Both the position numbers and the translations under genes were made by a program. Positions 33,711 to 44,215 of a stretch of 64,000 nucleotides of DNA are shown here, piece by piece (position 1 is the first letter of the stretch; the number at the start of each line of letters is the position of its first letter). Location: assembly GCA_030844895.1 (NCBI GenBank), contig CM061223.1, positions 29,874,561 through 29,938,560 on the forward strand. Direction: 5' to 3'. The notes beneath the pieces were generated by a model. The model was not told the DNA's origin. It did no database searches and worked only from the letters and a program-made list of their open reading frames with translations. This DNA is from Ambrosia x helenae. Its lineage: Eukaryota > Streptophyta > Magnoliopsida > Asterales > Asteraceae.

Positions 33711-34475
33711 CGCACCAAAACGCATCTAAACGGTCCGAAAACATCACGAAACATTACCAATCACAGCAGTCAACTATCATTAACATATTCCAACATAACC
33801 CTACCAATTTTATCCCGAAATCCGTCCGTTTTACAAGTTACCCGAAATAGCAAATTATGGAGATGTCACATCAAACGCATGCAATCTTTACCCAATTAGG
33901 AAACTTTATGAAATCAATCAATAATCAACTTAATATACTCAGATTATCATGAACAATAAACCCCCCCAATCATATCCTTATCACTATCATCATGAACAAG
34001 CCCTAGATCTAACCCAAAATCCCCAAAATGAACATAACATCATCAATAATCAATTGTAACCTATCTCAATCATAAATCATCATCAGTAACAGTCCTAGAT
34101 CATTGTCATAACATCTATACAGCAATCAATCATCAAACAATGCATAACATCACATAAAACACCATTAACACATGTTATTTTGTATGAAAACTCATTGTTT
34201 ATGAATAGGTTTTGTTTAGAAAGATATTAGGAAGGTTTTTATTCATGAAAACATGTTTGTATCAGATCTGGACTCTTGGGGTTTAGAAAGATATTAGGAA
34301 GGCTTTAAAAATGATTTAGAATGAAGAACACACCTTTGATCTTTGTGTAGAAGATGTTTGTAGGTTAGATTATAGAAAACAAGGGCAAAAACTTCTTCCC
34401 CAATGTTTAGAGTTGCTAGAGAGTGTTTTGAGACGGTTAGGGTTTGTGAAATGGTGAAAAATGACAAAGTGTGGC

Positions 34476-34675
34476 ATTTATACTAATCCTCCTTCGCACC
34501 ATTTCAATGGTCGAAGGTGGTCTCCTTCGACCCTTTCACAGGGTCGAATGAGCCCTGTTCTGGTCGAAGGGAATTCCTTTAATTCCACTTCCCTGGTTCG
34601 CCCATTTACAAAGGGTCGAACCAAACAAAATCCCTCCTTCGACCACTCGAAGTGGTCGAACCAGAACCCTTTCAT
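34476..34675 (-). promoter_or_regulatory. LTR B promoter: TATA box plus TTCGACC/GGTCGAA word cluster
   Basis: A minus-strand TATAAAT at 34482-34476 is preceded by a cluster (34495-34675) of CCTTCGACC, GGTCGAA and GGTTCG words that pair as inverted repeats, for example CGACCACTCG ... GTGGTCGAAC near 34645. Confidence 0.6.
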
Positions 34676-35057
34676 CTAGTTTTCCAGTTCGTCGTGTTTA
34701 ACGCATTCTAACACATTTTAACACATGAGCATGCAATCTTAGTCTATGTTTATCATATTTAAGCATGGATGATTATCTATATATCATTTAAACACATCTA
34801 AGCATATAATCCACCATACAACAATTAGTCTACACATACACTTAATTAGTTTATGTAATTCACCAACAACGGGACTCGTATCGTGTGTGTGTGTATGACT
34901 AATCCCAATGATCTCCCGAATCATTGGACCCTGGACAATACGAACTGTGTTCCGACTCTACTGACCCCGTCAAGTATGTTTAATAAACGTTTTTTCGCTA
35001 AGGTAGACTTATGTGTTTATAAAATGTTGACCCAAACATGCCGGGTGTCACAAATGT

Positions 35058-35302
35058 TGACCTTCTAACTTATGTATACTGCCAAATAAAGCAATCAAAC
35101 TTTAGAATAGTCTAAATTTGATTTTATGGTTAATAATCTATACTCGAGCATGGTATTTATTTAGTACCTTTTTACATCACTTGCCTATTCATTAATAAGG
35201 TTGCAACAATTTTCACAGCCGCAACCCATAGGACCAACTTACCACACCCTAATCTTTCAACTCGATTTTCATTTAAAATATGTAGCGGAAAAATTGTCCA
35301 CT
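35058..35302. other. Spacer between two solo LTRs
   Basis: 245 bp of AT-rich DNA with no gene. It separates the U3 ends of LTRs B and C and is probably host Helitron sequence. Confidence 0.5.
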
Positions 35303-35595
35303 ACTTTTGTGACACCCGGCAACTTCCGGTAACTAACTTTTGAAAACTTAGTAAGTCTACCTTAGCGAGTCGCGCATACGTTACACATAACAAGGTCGGT
35401 CGAGTCGAGTCGCACATCATTAGGGTTTTAACATACGCAAGTCTCGGGTCCCGGGAATTGGTGATCGGACGGGAACGTGTTATTTATCATGCATTATATG
35501 TTGGTAATCATTATGTGACTTGTCGGTATGTGGAAACGTGTTTACATATGTTAAAATAGGGTTTAACGCGCCAAAAACACGAACACCTGGACTAT

Positions 35596-35770
35596 AGGCG
35601 ATTAGGCTTGTGTGTGATAGCCTAATCGCCATTATTATAGGCGAGTAGGAAGTCATAGGGGCGAATAGGGGGCTATTCGCACGATGTTTCATGCGAGTAG
35701 CAGCCCTACTCGCCTATACTGCTGCGTACTCGCCTGAAATGCTTTGAACGATCAAAAACGCCTATAAATA
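35596..35770 (+). promoter_or_regulatory. LTR C promoter: GGCGAGTAGG/CCTACTCGCC word cluster then TATA
   Basis: GGCGATTAGG ... CCTAATCGCC, GGCGAATAGG ... CTATTCGC and GCGAGTAG ... CTACTCGCC form successive inverted pairs (35586-35735). CCTATAAATACC at 35761-35772 follows, then a C-rich leader. Confidence 0.65.
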
Positions 35771-36544
35771 CCACCCTTGACCTCTAAAACATCATTTATT
35801 CAACCCTAGCCGTCCCATAACCTATCTCAACCCACAAACACCCTCTGGAACCTATTTTTACATCAAAACAACCATTTCAAAGCTTATTCCATCATCTCCT
35901 CTTGAATACAAGGTGTGTTCTTCAAACCCAAACCTTTAAATGATTATGTTTTACTCCCTAAAAGTCCAGACCTGACTTATAAACGTTTTTGTCTTTGAAA
36001 ATCCATTTAAAACCGTTTTTAAACAAACCCACACCTTTACATGTGTTATAGGTGTTATATGTGATTAAAGATAGAATTTTTAGGATTGAATCATGGTTGT
36101 TTTTGTGTTATTATGATGTTTATGGCTATTACAAGTTAGTATGATGATGTCCTAGGAGTTTGAATGGTTTTGGTTGTGTATTGTTGATACTTGATGTTTT
36201 GACCCATTTGAAGGATTTAGGATGATTAAGGATGATATGAGGTGTGTTGTTGATTGTATGATGTTAGGGTTTGCTCTAGGATGATGCTAGAACAGTAGGA
36301 TGCTATCGGACAACGTGGTTATGTGATTTAATCTGAGTAATTGCTATTTAGGGCAAGTTCTTGCATGTTGATGTGATGTTTACATGCTAAGTTGCTATTT
36401 TGGGAAAACGCTCTCATTCGGAACTGTTAGAACGATGAAAACTTAGGGGTTTTGCTTGAAATATGTTTGTTAATGTGTTAGGATGATTATTGGATGTTCC
36501 TACATGTTTCGGATCTGATTTGGAGTGTTCGGCGCGCGAAATTG

Positions 36545-36840
36545 CACTACAGAACTGCAGAGGCGAGTAGGATCCTACTCGCATGAGGCTTTAGGCGAGT
36601 AGGCTCCTAAATGCCTAATGTTCAGGCGAATACAAGCCCTAATCGCCTATAGTATAGGCGAATAGAGGCCTATTCCCCTCAACTACTAGCATTTACAATC
36701 CTAAATGCCTATACAACTAGCATTTACAATCCTAAATGCCTATACATAAGGCATTTACAATCCTAAATGCCTATACTTAAACATTTACAATCCTAAATGC
36801 TAGTTTGATTCCTAATCGCGTATAATGCTGTTGTATGTAT
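36545..36840. repeat. Second word cluster and 33-bp tandem repeat in LTR C
   Basis: The GGCGAGTAGG family recurs at 36560-36680. Four units of CATTTACAATCCTAAATGCC follow at about 36685-36802. CATTTAC/GGCATTTA alternation makes small dyads. Confidence 0.8.
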
Positions 36841-37397
36841 ATTTTAACATCCCGGAACATGATTTAACGCCTAGGAACATGATAGGAACCCCGGGATACA
36901 CCTAATGACTTTGTAACACGTGTTCGGACCTGTTTTTGCGTTAATCGGACATTATGCTAGACTAAGTGAACTGTTGCGCGTATTAAGTGTTTAATTGCAT
37001 ATGTTGCATGATGTCTTGTATTTATCTAACACGTGGAATGTCGGGTCACCAATGGGATGTCGAGTCTTGTCTTACGTAGTCTGGTTGTCGGTCAAACACG
37101 CTTTTCGGACACAAAATGGTCATGGACTGGACTTAGGGACTAATGAACCCGACGGGTTATTAGTCTAACTTAACACATACCTTATGATAGGTCGCCACTA
37201 GTTGGGGCTATCATATCATACAAACGGTTTACTCATTTAACAGAAGACGCAACCTAAGGTGAGTTTCACGGCCCCACTCTTTACTGTTTTCATTTTCGGG
37301 GGAGAAACATGCTTAGTACTTCGTTTTGTAAAAGATCATGTTATGCTGGGTTGGTTGTACGTTTTCCTTATGTTCTATGTGTATGTGGCTTACGTTG

Positions 37398-37556
37398 TGA
37401 TAGTTCGTTGACCGTTGTAGCGGTAGTTCGTTAATTGTGAATGCACAGTTCGTTGACCACGGAATGACAGTTCGTTGGACGTATTTGGATAGTTCGTTAG
37501 TCGTGGTAAACGATAGTGCGTTGGTCGCGGTAAACGACAGTTCGATGATTGGTTCG
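37398..37556. repeat. ~30-bp minisatellite (AGTTCGTTGACCG) in LTR C
   Basis: About seven imperfect units of ATAGTTCGTTG(A/G)(C/T)CG(T/C)GG lie in the R/U5 region of LTR C. LTR B has a different minisatellite at the equivalent place. Confidence 0.8.
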
Positions 37557-38007
37557 TCTTAGAGTCTGAACGTCAAACAAGTATTTTCTTCAGTCAGTAG
37601 TAACATGATAGTTCTTTCAAAAGCTCGTGAAACATTTTCTTTAAAAACCTGTGAACACACCAGTATTTTATACTGACGTTTTTAGCATGTTTTCTCAGGT
37701 CGCTAAGGTAGCAGCTGTCATCTAGGCGCACGGAGTCGCACTGGAGTCGTCTCGCGTCTAGGATCATTTATGCATGTTTTCTTTGGGATGTTAAACTCTT
37801 AAACTTATGTTTTTGATTACTTTTGACTTTTGTAAACTTATACGCTTCCGCGCTTCCAAATGTTGGTTTTAAACTTATGCATGGTTTTTGTTTACGTATG
37901 TTTTTACATTTAGACGTCGTTTATTGTGACCGTTGACTTAGATCCTGGTGTGTCACACGCCTCGCAGTAGAACTCCGCAGGTGGAAATTTGAGGGTGTGA
38001 CAACTTT

Positions 38008-39772
38008 TCTTTTAAGTTATAATTTAAAATCTGGATAATACCATCATACATTGATTTCCATAAGAAAATATTTAATAATCGACCCTTCTTAAATTTCCAT
38101 TACAAACCAACGTACTTGCCATGTTTCATAAGCAAAAACATATAAGTTGATTTGCTTCCTGACTTCTTTTACAAAATATACTTCTGGGTGGATTAGAACC
38201 ATACAAAATTGTCCCACCTAAACACAATCTAGTAAGGTTAAACGTATAACAAGGGAATAAATCAACCCAGCATAGCTTACGCAGAAGATGGCAACCAAGT
38301 TCAAGTTCTAGTTGTGATTATGATTTTTTTTTAAAACCAGGCGACGATGTAAACTTTTTAAAATCAGAGTACGATGAAACCTCTAAACATAACAGTAACA
38401 CATTTCACATATCACAAATACACATCAATTCAGTATATCACAAATCCAAAAAAACAAAACACATACCTTCACGTGCTTCCCGGATTGCATCTAAAGGTTT
38501 CAGCTAAACTTCGCTCGTGATTGAATGTCTAGAGAGATTCTGATGTAAATGCGTGGGGTATGCCGGTAACCGCATTCTGCTGGCAAACTCCAAAAAAAAA
38601 AAAAAAAAAAAAAAAAACCCTATGACACGTGTCTATCTATTGCCAAAAAAACACCTATAAACAAATGATTGCTTAGTTTTCTTTCAGCATTTTATTAACC
38701 CCTCACTATTTATGTTCAAAAGCTTTTTTTAATATGAGTTTTTCTAAGCTTATAAAAAAAAAATTCATAACTTCCTAACCATGAAATCATAACTTATCCT
38801 TTCAATTCACATCTACTCAATTTCTATATGCTGTATCTAAGCATTGAATCATACTTAGAACAACAGACCAGCAAATCACTATCAATTATAATTACAAAGT
38901 TAATCCATGAGTAATACTTACCTTTCAATGATGAGGATGAACCTGCCTAGTGATCCTTTAGTTTGTTCACCTAATTTCATTTGTAAACAGATAACTTTAA
39001 TACATCTATTCAACAACATAATAGTCTCATAAATACCACATTTTAGAACATGAATGACATAAAAAGAGAAACACACAATTGTCTGTTGAATATATACAGG
39101 ATTAGAAATGAAACCTGCTGAATGCCCCATGGATGACACATTGAGAAAGCCCTTACAGATTGCAAAATCTTGTAACCTGCGTAAACATTGTTGCTTAAAT
39201 GTCAGTCAATATCCGTTCTATATGCTGATACAGTGTCATAATGATAATAATGTAAGCCCATTAAATCGTTCATATATACTCAGTATCTCTCTCTTCACTC
39301 TTTCGCTCTCTTAAATTCCGTCGCCACCTAAATCGATTGACAAGAAAATCTCCATTCGAATATCTAACCCTATTAATTGGCATTATAAAATCGCAAGACG
39401 TCCTGTACACATTAAATGCACCAACCGAAACAGAACGCCGGCCTACGTCCTGTACACATTAACCCTCGGTTGCTATCTTTAACTCGTCGACGACGGTAGC
39501 ATGTCCTCCTCATATACACAATCTTGCTGCCTCCATCTTCCCTTCTCTCTGTTGTCCTCCACCGACATCGACAACCCACGACCTCCTCTTTCCATAACAC
39601 TAAAATATGTTTCCCGCCTGAAAAATACCCATCAAGAAAGACAACATTGAATTTGCAAAACAAAGTATTTATTTTCAATAAACCATGCCACCCACAAAGC
39701 CCTTCCATTATATTCTATACGCCACATCGTCCATGTTGCCTCATGAGAAACATTTATACCACACTAACTTAC
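38008..39772 (-). other. Helitron-associated DNA, no complete gene
   Basis: Contains a pure A run of about 25 (38591-38617), followed by CCCTATGACACGTGTC. The 39410-39630 stretch is GC-rich with ACTCGTCGACGACGGTAGCA, echoed as ACTCATCGACGCCGGTAGCA at 43298-43317 beyond LTR D. This suggests one duplicated captured segment. Predicted small frames (38918-39139, 39412-39708, 39524-39841) match nothing I know. Confidence 0.4.
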
Positions 39773-39867
39773 CTTCACATCCCTATGGATGTGGCCATGG
39801 TTATGAAGATAAACCAAGGCTTTAAGGACCTCTCGAAGTAATGTAGCTATAACAGGCTCTTCAAAAC
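39773..39867 (-). pseudogene. Captured exon of a STE20/BLUS1-like protein kinase
   Basis: The minus strand encodes GFEEPVIATLLREVLKALVY then LHNHGHIHRDVK. The exon is bounded by a CTAG acceptor (exon start 39867) and a GTAAGTT donor (exon end 39773). The segment covers helix E through the catalytic-loop HRD (HRDVK) of plant STE20/GCK-type kinases related to BLUS1. The glycine loop, DFG and the rest are absent. Intact splice sites on both sides imply capture of genomic DNA, consistent with the Helitron end at 30567. Confidence 0.8.
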
Positions 39868-40371
39868 CTAGAAAAACAAACTCACTGTTAACATCAATCC
39901 TTATACACGCAACTCAACTCATCTCTTCTTCATCTCTATATACATATACAAATACAATAGAAATATATAATAATCCCTCAAATATATCCCTAATTTGTAA
40001 TTCCACCTTCATGCCAATTTGATCAGGCCAGTCTTCTTCTTATTCTGTTAATTCAACATATTTTTGTTTAATTCTTATGATTTTTTTCTTTTTTTTAATC
40101 ACAATTTACCCTACTTGTTTCATATCCAAAGTCAATTAATTTAGCTATTAATTGTTTCATCACTTTAACCTTTCATTTTGACCTCTGTATAAACTTTTTG
40201 TTGCAGTGCAGTGCAGTGCTTGAGAGTTGAGAATAATAATAATATTAATTACAATCTAAATCAAAAATGAAAAAAAAATGAAAACTGACAAATTGTTTGG
40301 TTCTTTCAAAATTAAAAAAAACAAATCTTTAATTAGGCTTTGGAAATCAAGAACTGACAAATTGATTCAAA

Positions 40372-40465
40372 TGTGACATCCGGGAACCAAGCACACATTT
40401 TTATAGTTGGCTTTATTGTTTACTTGCTGAATTTCGGGACGAAATTCTTTTCAACTTGGGGATGA
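40372..40465 (+). mobile_element. Truncated Ty3/gypsy internal end with polypurine tract
   Basis: The left edge has an LTR-like start TGTGACATCCGGG at 40372. It is preceded by TCAAA (40367-40371), which reappears after LTR D at 43242-43246. At about 40430-40450 GAATTTCGGGACGAAATTC encodes the typical C-terminal end of plant chromovirus pol. The polypurine tract CTTGGGGATGA then abuts the 3' LTR at 40466. Almost all of the 5' LTR and gag-pol has been deleted. Confidence 0.75.
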
Positions 40466-43241
40466 TGTGACACCCCGCATTTTCAGGTTAAATACTTTTA
40501 CTGAACTCTAGTTAACTTACATGTTCATACATGGCTAGATACTTAACTAGGGGTAGTTAAGTAGGCCTAACACATGTTAGAGGTTATTAACATATGTGTT
40601 AAATAAGATAAGTATTGTTTAACACACACATGAGTCCTGTATCCCGAACGTTGGTGAATAATAAACTTATGTGAAAACCATACGTGATTATGTGAACCTA
40701 AACCGAACACGTTAATAAAAATCATTAAAAGTGGAGCATGAGGTTGATTAGGGTCTTAACGCATGGGGTTACACTTGTTACGGTCCGAAATAACGAAAAC
40801 GTCGATGGATAACGCGTCGGGAGGCGAAACGAAGCAAAAGCGCGCGCCTCGGACCTGTGAGCGGCCGCTCACAGGCTCCGAGCGGCCGCTCGAACATCCC
40901 TGACGGGTCTAAACCGCCTCAAACTCATATTTAAGCATCCTAAACCCCCATGCAACCCCCATACTCAACCCTAATCGCCCCCTTACTGCCCCACACGAAT
41001 ATTTCACTCCAAAAACTCCTGCTAAGGCTCAAGATCATCAATTGGGAGGCTCCAAGGCGCGCGATTGATTGATTTGAAGAGCTAAGGGTATAACTTATGA
41101 TTTCTTACGCTTTTACCTTATGTTTTTACTATAAAAATCATATAACAAGTTTGTCCAGGTCTGAAAGTATTTTATAAAAGTTAAAACATGATGATTACAA
41201 AGACTAAAAGGGTCAACCACATTGTTACATAATGAATGTTATATGTTTTGCATGATTATGCATGTTCTTGATGTTTTAGACTTCTAGGGTTTGTGAATAA
41301 TGATGGTTGTAATGTATAATTAGGGCTTTGATCAGATGTGGTTCTTACTAAAGTTGTATGATGATTATTAGGTGTTATTGATTGATAATATGCAACTAGG
41401 GTTTGATATAATTGATAATATTGCATGATTAGAATCTGGACAGATTCTGAATGTCGACTTGTAGGGTCTGTTTCGTGGCTTGAAAATAATTGGTTTGATC
41501 GATTCTTTGCATGATTGTAATGTACAAGGTCTTAGCTTTTCATAATGGGCAAAACCATCGAATTTGGACATCGTTTGAGTCGTTTTTGGAATTTTAATTG
41601 ATTAAGGGTCATATCAGATTTTCGGATTTGTAAATTGGGCTAACTCTAAATGGTCATAACTTGAGATTTACAAGGAGTTAGGTTATGAAATTTTTACAGT
41701 AGGTCAATACTGGAAAAATAGAGCTTTTCCAAGTGGATTCATCTCGTTTGGATGAATACACAATTTTTAAGAATTTTCCTACTAAACTGACCTGTTGAGG
41801 AAATTTTCTGAACACTGCTGTGTTGTACAAATTTTTATAATTTTTGTGTTTGGAATTAAGACAAAACAAAAATAGGTATTGTCGAGGGAATCCCAAATAA
41901 AATTCAGTAAAAATTTGGGACTCTAATTCATTCGTTAAGTATTTTAAATAAATTGTTTTCCACAGCGCATAATCTGTCCTAAAAATACAGATTGTGTACG
42001 GGGTCTTTAAGTGATTATTTGGAGTTCTATGTGGTGTGTAATTGACATGTACTTGTGTGGAAACTTGTATGAGATGTATTTGATGCATTAAACTAATAAT
42101 AATTGCTATGATCACCAACGGGATACGTAGGACATACTTGAGCATGTAGTCATTAGGTGTCACCACACGGTTTTGAACTTTTAAAAGTCTTGGATAAACG
42201 AGTTACATGGTGTGTTGGTTACGCACGTATACTCACCTAGTGACATTTGTAATAGGGAGTCGGTAGCACTTTACTATTCGTGGAATTTGGATTTTCACTT
42301 GCGACCTAAGGTGAGTTTCACTACTCTTTTCTCAAAAGCATGTGTCTCGGGTCGAGACAACTTACGTAACGTTTCTAGTCCGGGTTAGGACTACTTTTAC
42401 ACATCCCGGGTTTTGGGGTGCATGGTTCACGTGGTGAATCTATTTTTACTAATTCATATATATGTCCTTGATGAACTAAACCAAACACATCTTTTAAGTC
42501 CTTCAAAATACCGAATCAATTGCCGGTTGGGCAAGCGGGTTAATTAGTTGATAGCGCTATTAGGTCTAACAAACCTCACATCGTGCTGGGAGCACGGATG
42601 TGAACTATTAGCTTCAAACATAATCATTGTCGATGGACAATGATGCAAGGCATCCTTATCCCGGTTATGGGAACTTGTTCATTAGTAGTTCGGTATTCGC
42701 CGGTTTTAGTTATCATGAGTGGGCTAGCTACCCCTGGCATATGAATTAGCTATTTACTTGTGGCCAAGGAGGCCGACGTTCTTACGTACTGTTATGTGGT
42801 CTGGGAGACCGACGTTTTCATTTGGTTACATGGTTTGGGAAACCTACGCTTTTACTTACTCACCTACTTTACTCAGTGAACTCACCAACATTGTTTGTTG
42901 ACACACCATTTACATGCTTTTGCAGGTAGTTAGCTTCCGGTGTCACGATTAGGAAGCACTGCACGTTTCATTGCATTGGGTCTTGGGCATACACCTAATT
43001 TACATATCATGCTTTTATCTTTATTTTTACATGGTATTAATTTTGGGCATGTTGTTTTGCGCAAGTTTTCTAAAAGGTTTAATTTGGTTTACGCTTCCGC
43101 AGCTTAACTAAATTTGGTTTTTGAAAACGAACTAAATGGTTTGGGCATTTAGAGTTCGTTCATATGACTTATGGCTATGGGATCCTGGTATGTCATGCGC
43201 CTCGCGGTAAAACCCCGCAGTGGAAATTTGAGGGTGTGACA
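40466..43241 (+). mobile_element. Ty3/gypsy 3' LTR (LTR D)
   Basis: Starts TGTGACACCCCGCATT right after a PPT and ends TTTGAGGGTGTGACA at 43241 (2776 bp). It is closely related to LTR A over its length and in the inverse orientation. The pair TCAAA (40367-40371, 43242-43246) gives a 5-bp target duplication for the deleted element as a whole. Frames such as 41678-42166 (minus, 162 codons) occur in the LTR and correspond to frames in LTR A, but resemble no protein. Confidence 0.9.
40854..40936 (+). promoter_or_regulatory. LTR D promoter: perfect palindromes then TATA
   Basis: 22-bp (40854-40875) and 14-bp (40879-40892) perfect palindromes share the GAGCGGCCGCTC core. A TATA-like CATATTTAAG follows at 40926-40935. 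The order and spacing mirror LTR A. Confidence 0.6.
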
Positions 43242-43396
43242 TCAAAACCATAGCAACAAATAAAAAATGGGGGAAGACTCTTTACCTGAGACATAACTCA
43301 TCGACGCCGGTAGCATGGCCATCCCAAGACACAACCGTCTGAGGCGTCACCACCATCCACTTCATAGCGGAAACCGTCTCGCATTCCCACAACCAT

Positions 43397-43444
<48 letters not shown>

Positions 43445-44119
43445 GATGAAAGAAGCAATTAATTTTGACACGTATCTACAATTGGGTGTGTTAAAGGACA
43501 GGGCTCTGCCACGTGCTGGAGTGGTGATGACTCTGGCACTATTGTAGACACGTGTTGAAGGTTGAGATATGCTAGCAAAGTAAAGAAAAAAAGAAAAAAA
43601 GACCATAGTATAGTTGATTCAGGAATCGAACCTGTGTGTTGAGCTGAGAAAGCAAAGCATAACCACTACACCGCTTACAAACATTTGTTTCTGTATCCGA
43701 AAACAATGCACTTAAACACATGTCATAAATAAAAAAATAATATAATTACTGTTCAAATAGGTTTGTATATTAATATAGTTTAATTAATACTGTGTACATG
43801 TATAACGTGAAGTAATCTATATTGATTATTTAGGAAATTAGATTTAAATGCTTTAAACTATTGTTTGTTTGTCGATATCACCCCCAACTATCACTTTGAC
43901 TACCAATACTCTCAACTTTACACTTTTTTTATTATGTCACCCCTAATTAAACTAACTAAAAACTAACTTCGTTAGGTTTTTGATGACGCAACATTTTATG
44001 CCTACGTGGCATGGTGATCGTTTAGTGGGCTAATTTGATCGATTGGGAAGTAGGGTTTATAATAGAATTGGGGTTAAACATAATAAGTGGTTTTAAATTT
44101 TTATTCAATTTAATTCACG
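43242..44119. other. Intergenic with GA microsatellite
   Basis: A (GA)n run at about 43398-43438. 43298-43320 repeats the 39.48 kb motif. 43870-44030 holds ATCACCCCCAACTATCACTT and GCCTACGTGGCATGG, phrasing typical of DNA-transposon ends, without a confirmed partner. The minus-strand frame at 43298-43606 is driven by the GA run and incidental. Confidence 0.45.
43608..43680 (-). pseudogene. tRNA-like sequence (tRNA pseudogene or SINE head)
   Basis: On the minus strand it shows an A-box-like GGTGTAGTGGTTATGC and a T-arm ACAGGTTCGATTCCTG with a closed stem and a consensus B box. The acceptor stem does not pair, so it is not a functional tRNA by inspection. Confidence 0.5.
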
Positions 44120-44215
44120 TGTCTAGGGTCTAGCTGGGTGGTTGTTAGTCTTGTGGTAAAGGTGTTGGACTTGTTGGAATGTGGGTTTGAGTCCGGTTCG
44201 TGTCTTTTTATTTAA
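44120..44215 (+). mobile_element. tRNA-like SINE head, degenerate
   Basis: GTCTTGTGGTAAAGGTGTTG and GTGGGTTTGAGTCCGG resemble A- and B-box regions. Comparable B-box-bearing pieces occur at 45080-45170 (GCGGGTTCGAATCTG) and 45230-45310 (CTTGGATTCGAACCTCACC). None has a tail or duplication I can define. Confidence 0.4.

Larger units (their letters stand above)
32316..35052 (-). mobile_element. Solo LTR, Ty3/gypsy-like (LTR B), TSD AATGT
   Basis: On the minus strand it starts TGTGACACCCGGCATG at 35052 and ends TTTGAGGGTGTGACA at 32316 (2737 bp). The identical 5-bp duplications AATGT lie at 32311-32315 and 35053-35057. No PBS, PPT or internal region is present, so this is a solo LTR from recombination. 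The U5 end is shared with LTRs A, C and D. A TGAATAC-rich minisatellite (about 32650-33070) and a GTTCGCCCG cluster (33520-33710) lie inside. Confidence 0.92.
35308..38002 (+). mobile_element. Solo LTR, Ty3/gypsy-like (LTR C), TSD ACTTT
   Basis: Starts TGTGACACCCGGCAAC at 35308 and ends TTTGAGGGTGTGACA at 38002 (2695 bp). The identical duplications ACTTT lie at 35303-35307 and 38003-38007. No internal sequence remains. It shares its 3' third with LTR B, including GCTAAGGTAGCAGCTGTC and GCGCACGGAGTC, but its U3 word cluster is unrelated. TATA is at 35762-35768. Confidence 0.92.

Noticed and set aside
41678..42166. 162-codon minus-strand frame as a gene
   Set aside because: It lies in LTR D, corresponds to a shorter frame in LTR A (2377-2595), and shows no protein-like features.
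43298..43606. 102-codon minus-strand frame with a serine/leucine run
   Set aside because: The run is a translated GA microsatellite, and the flanks show no conserved pattern.
43608..43680. Functional tRNA gene
   Set aside because: T-arm and D-arm look right but the acceptor stem does not pair.
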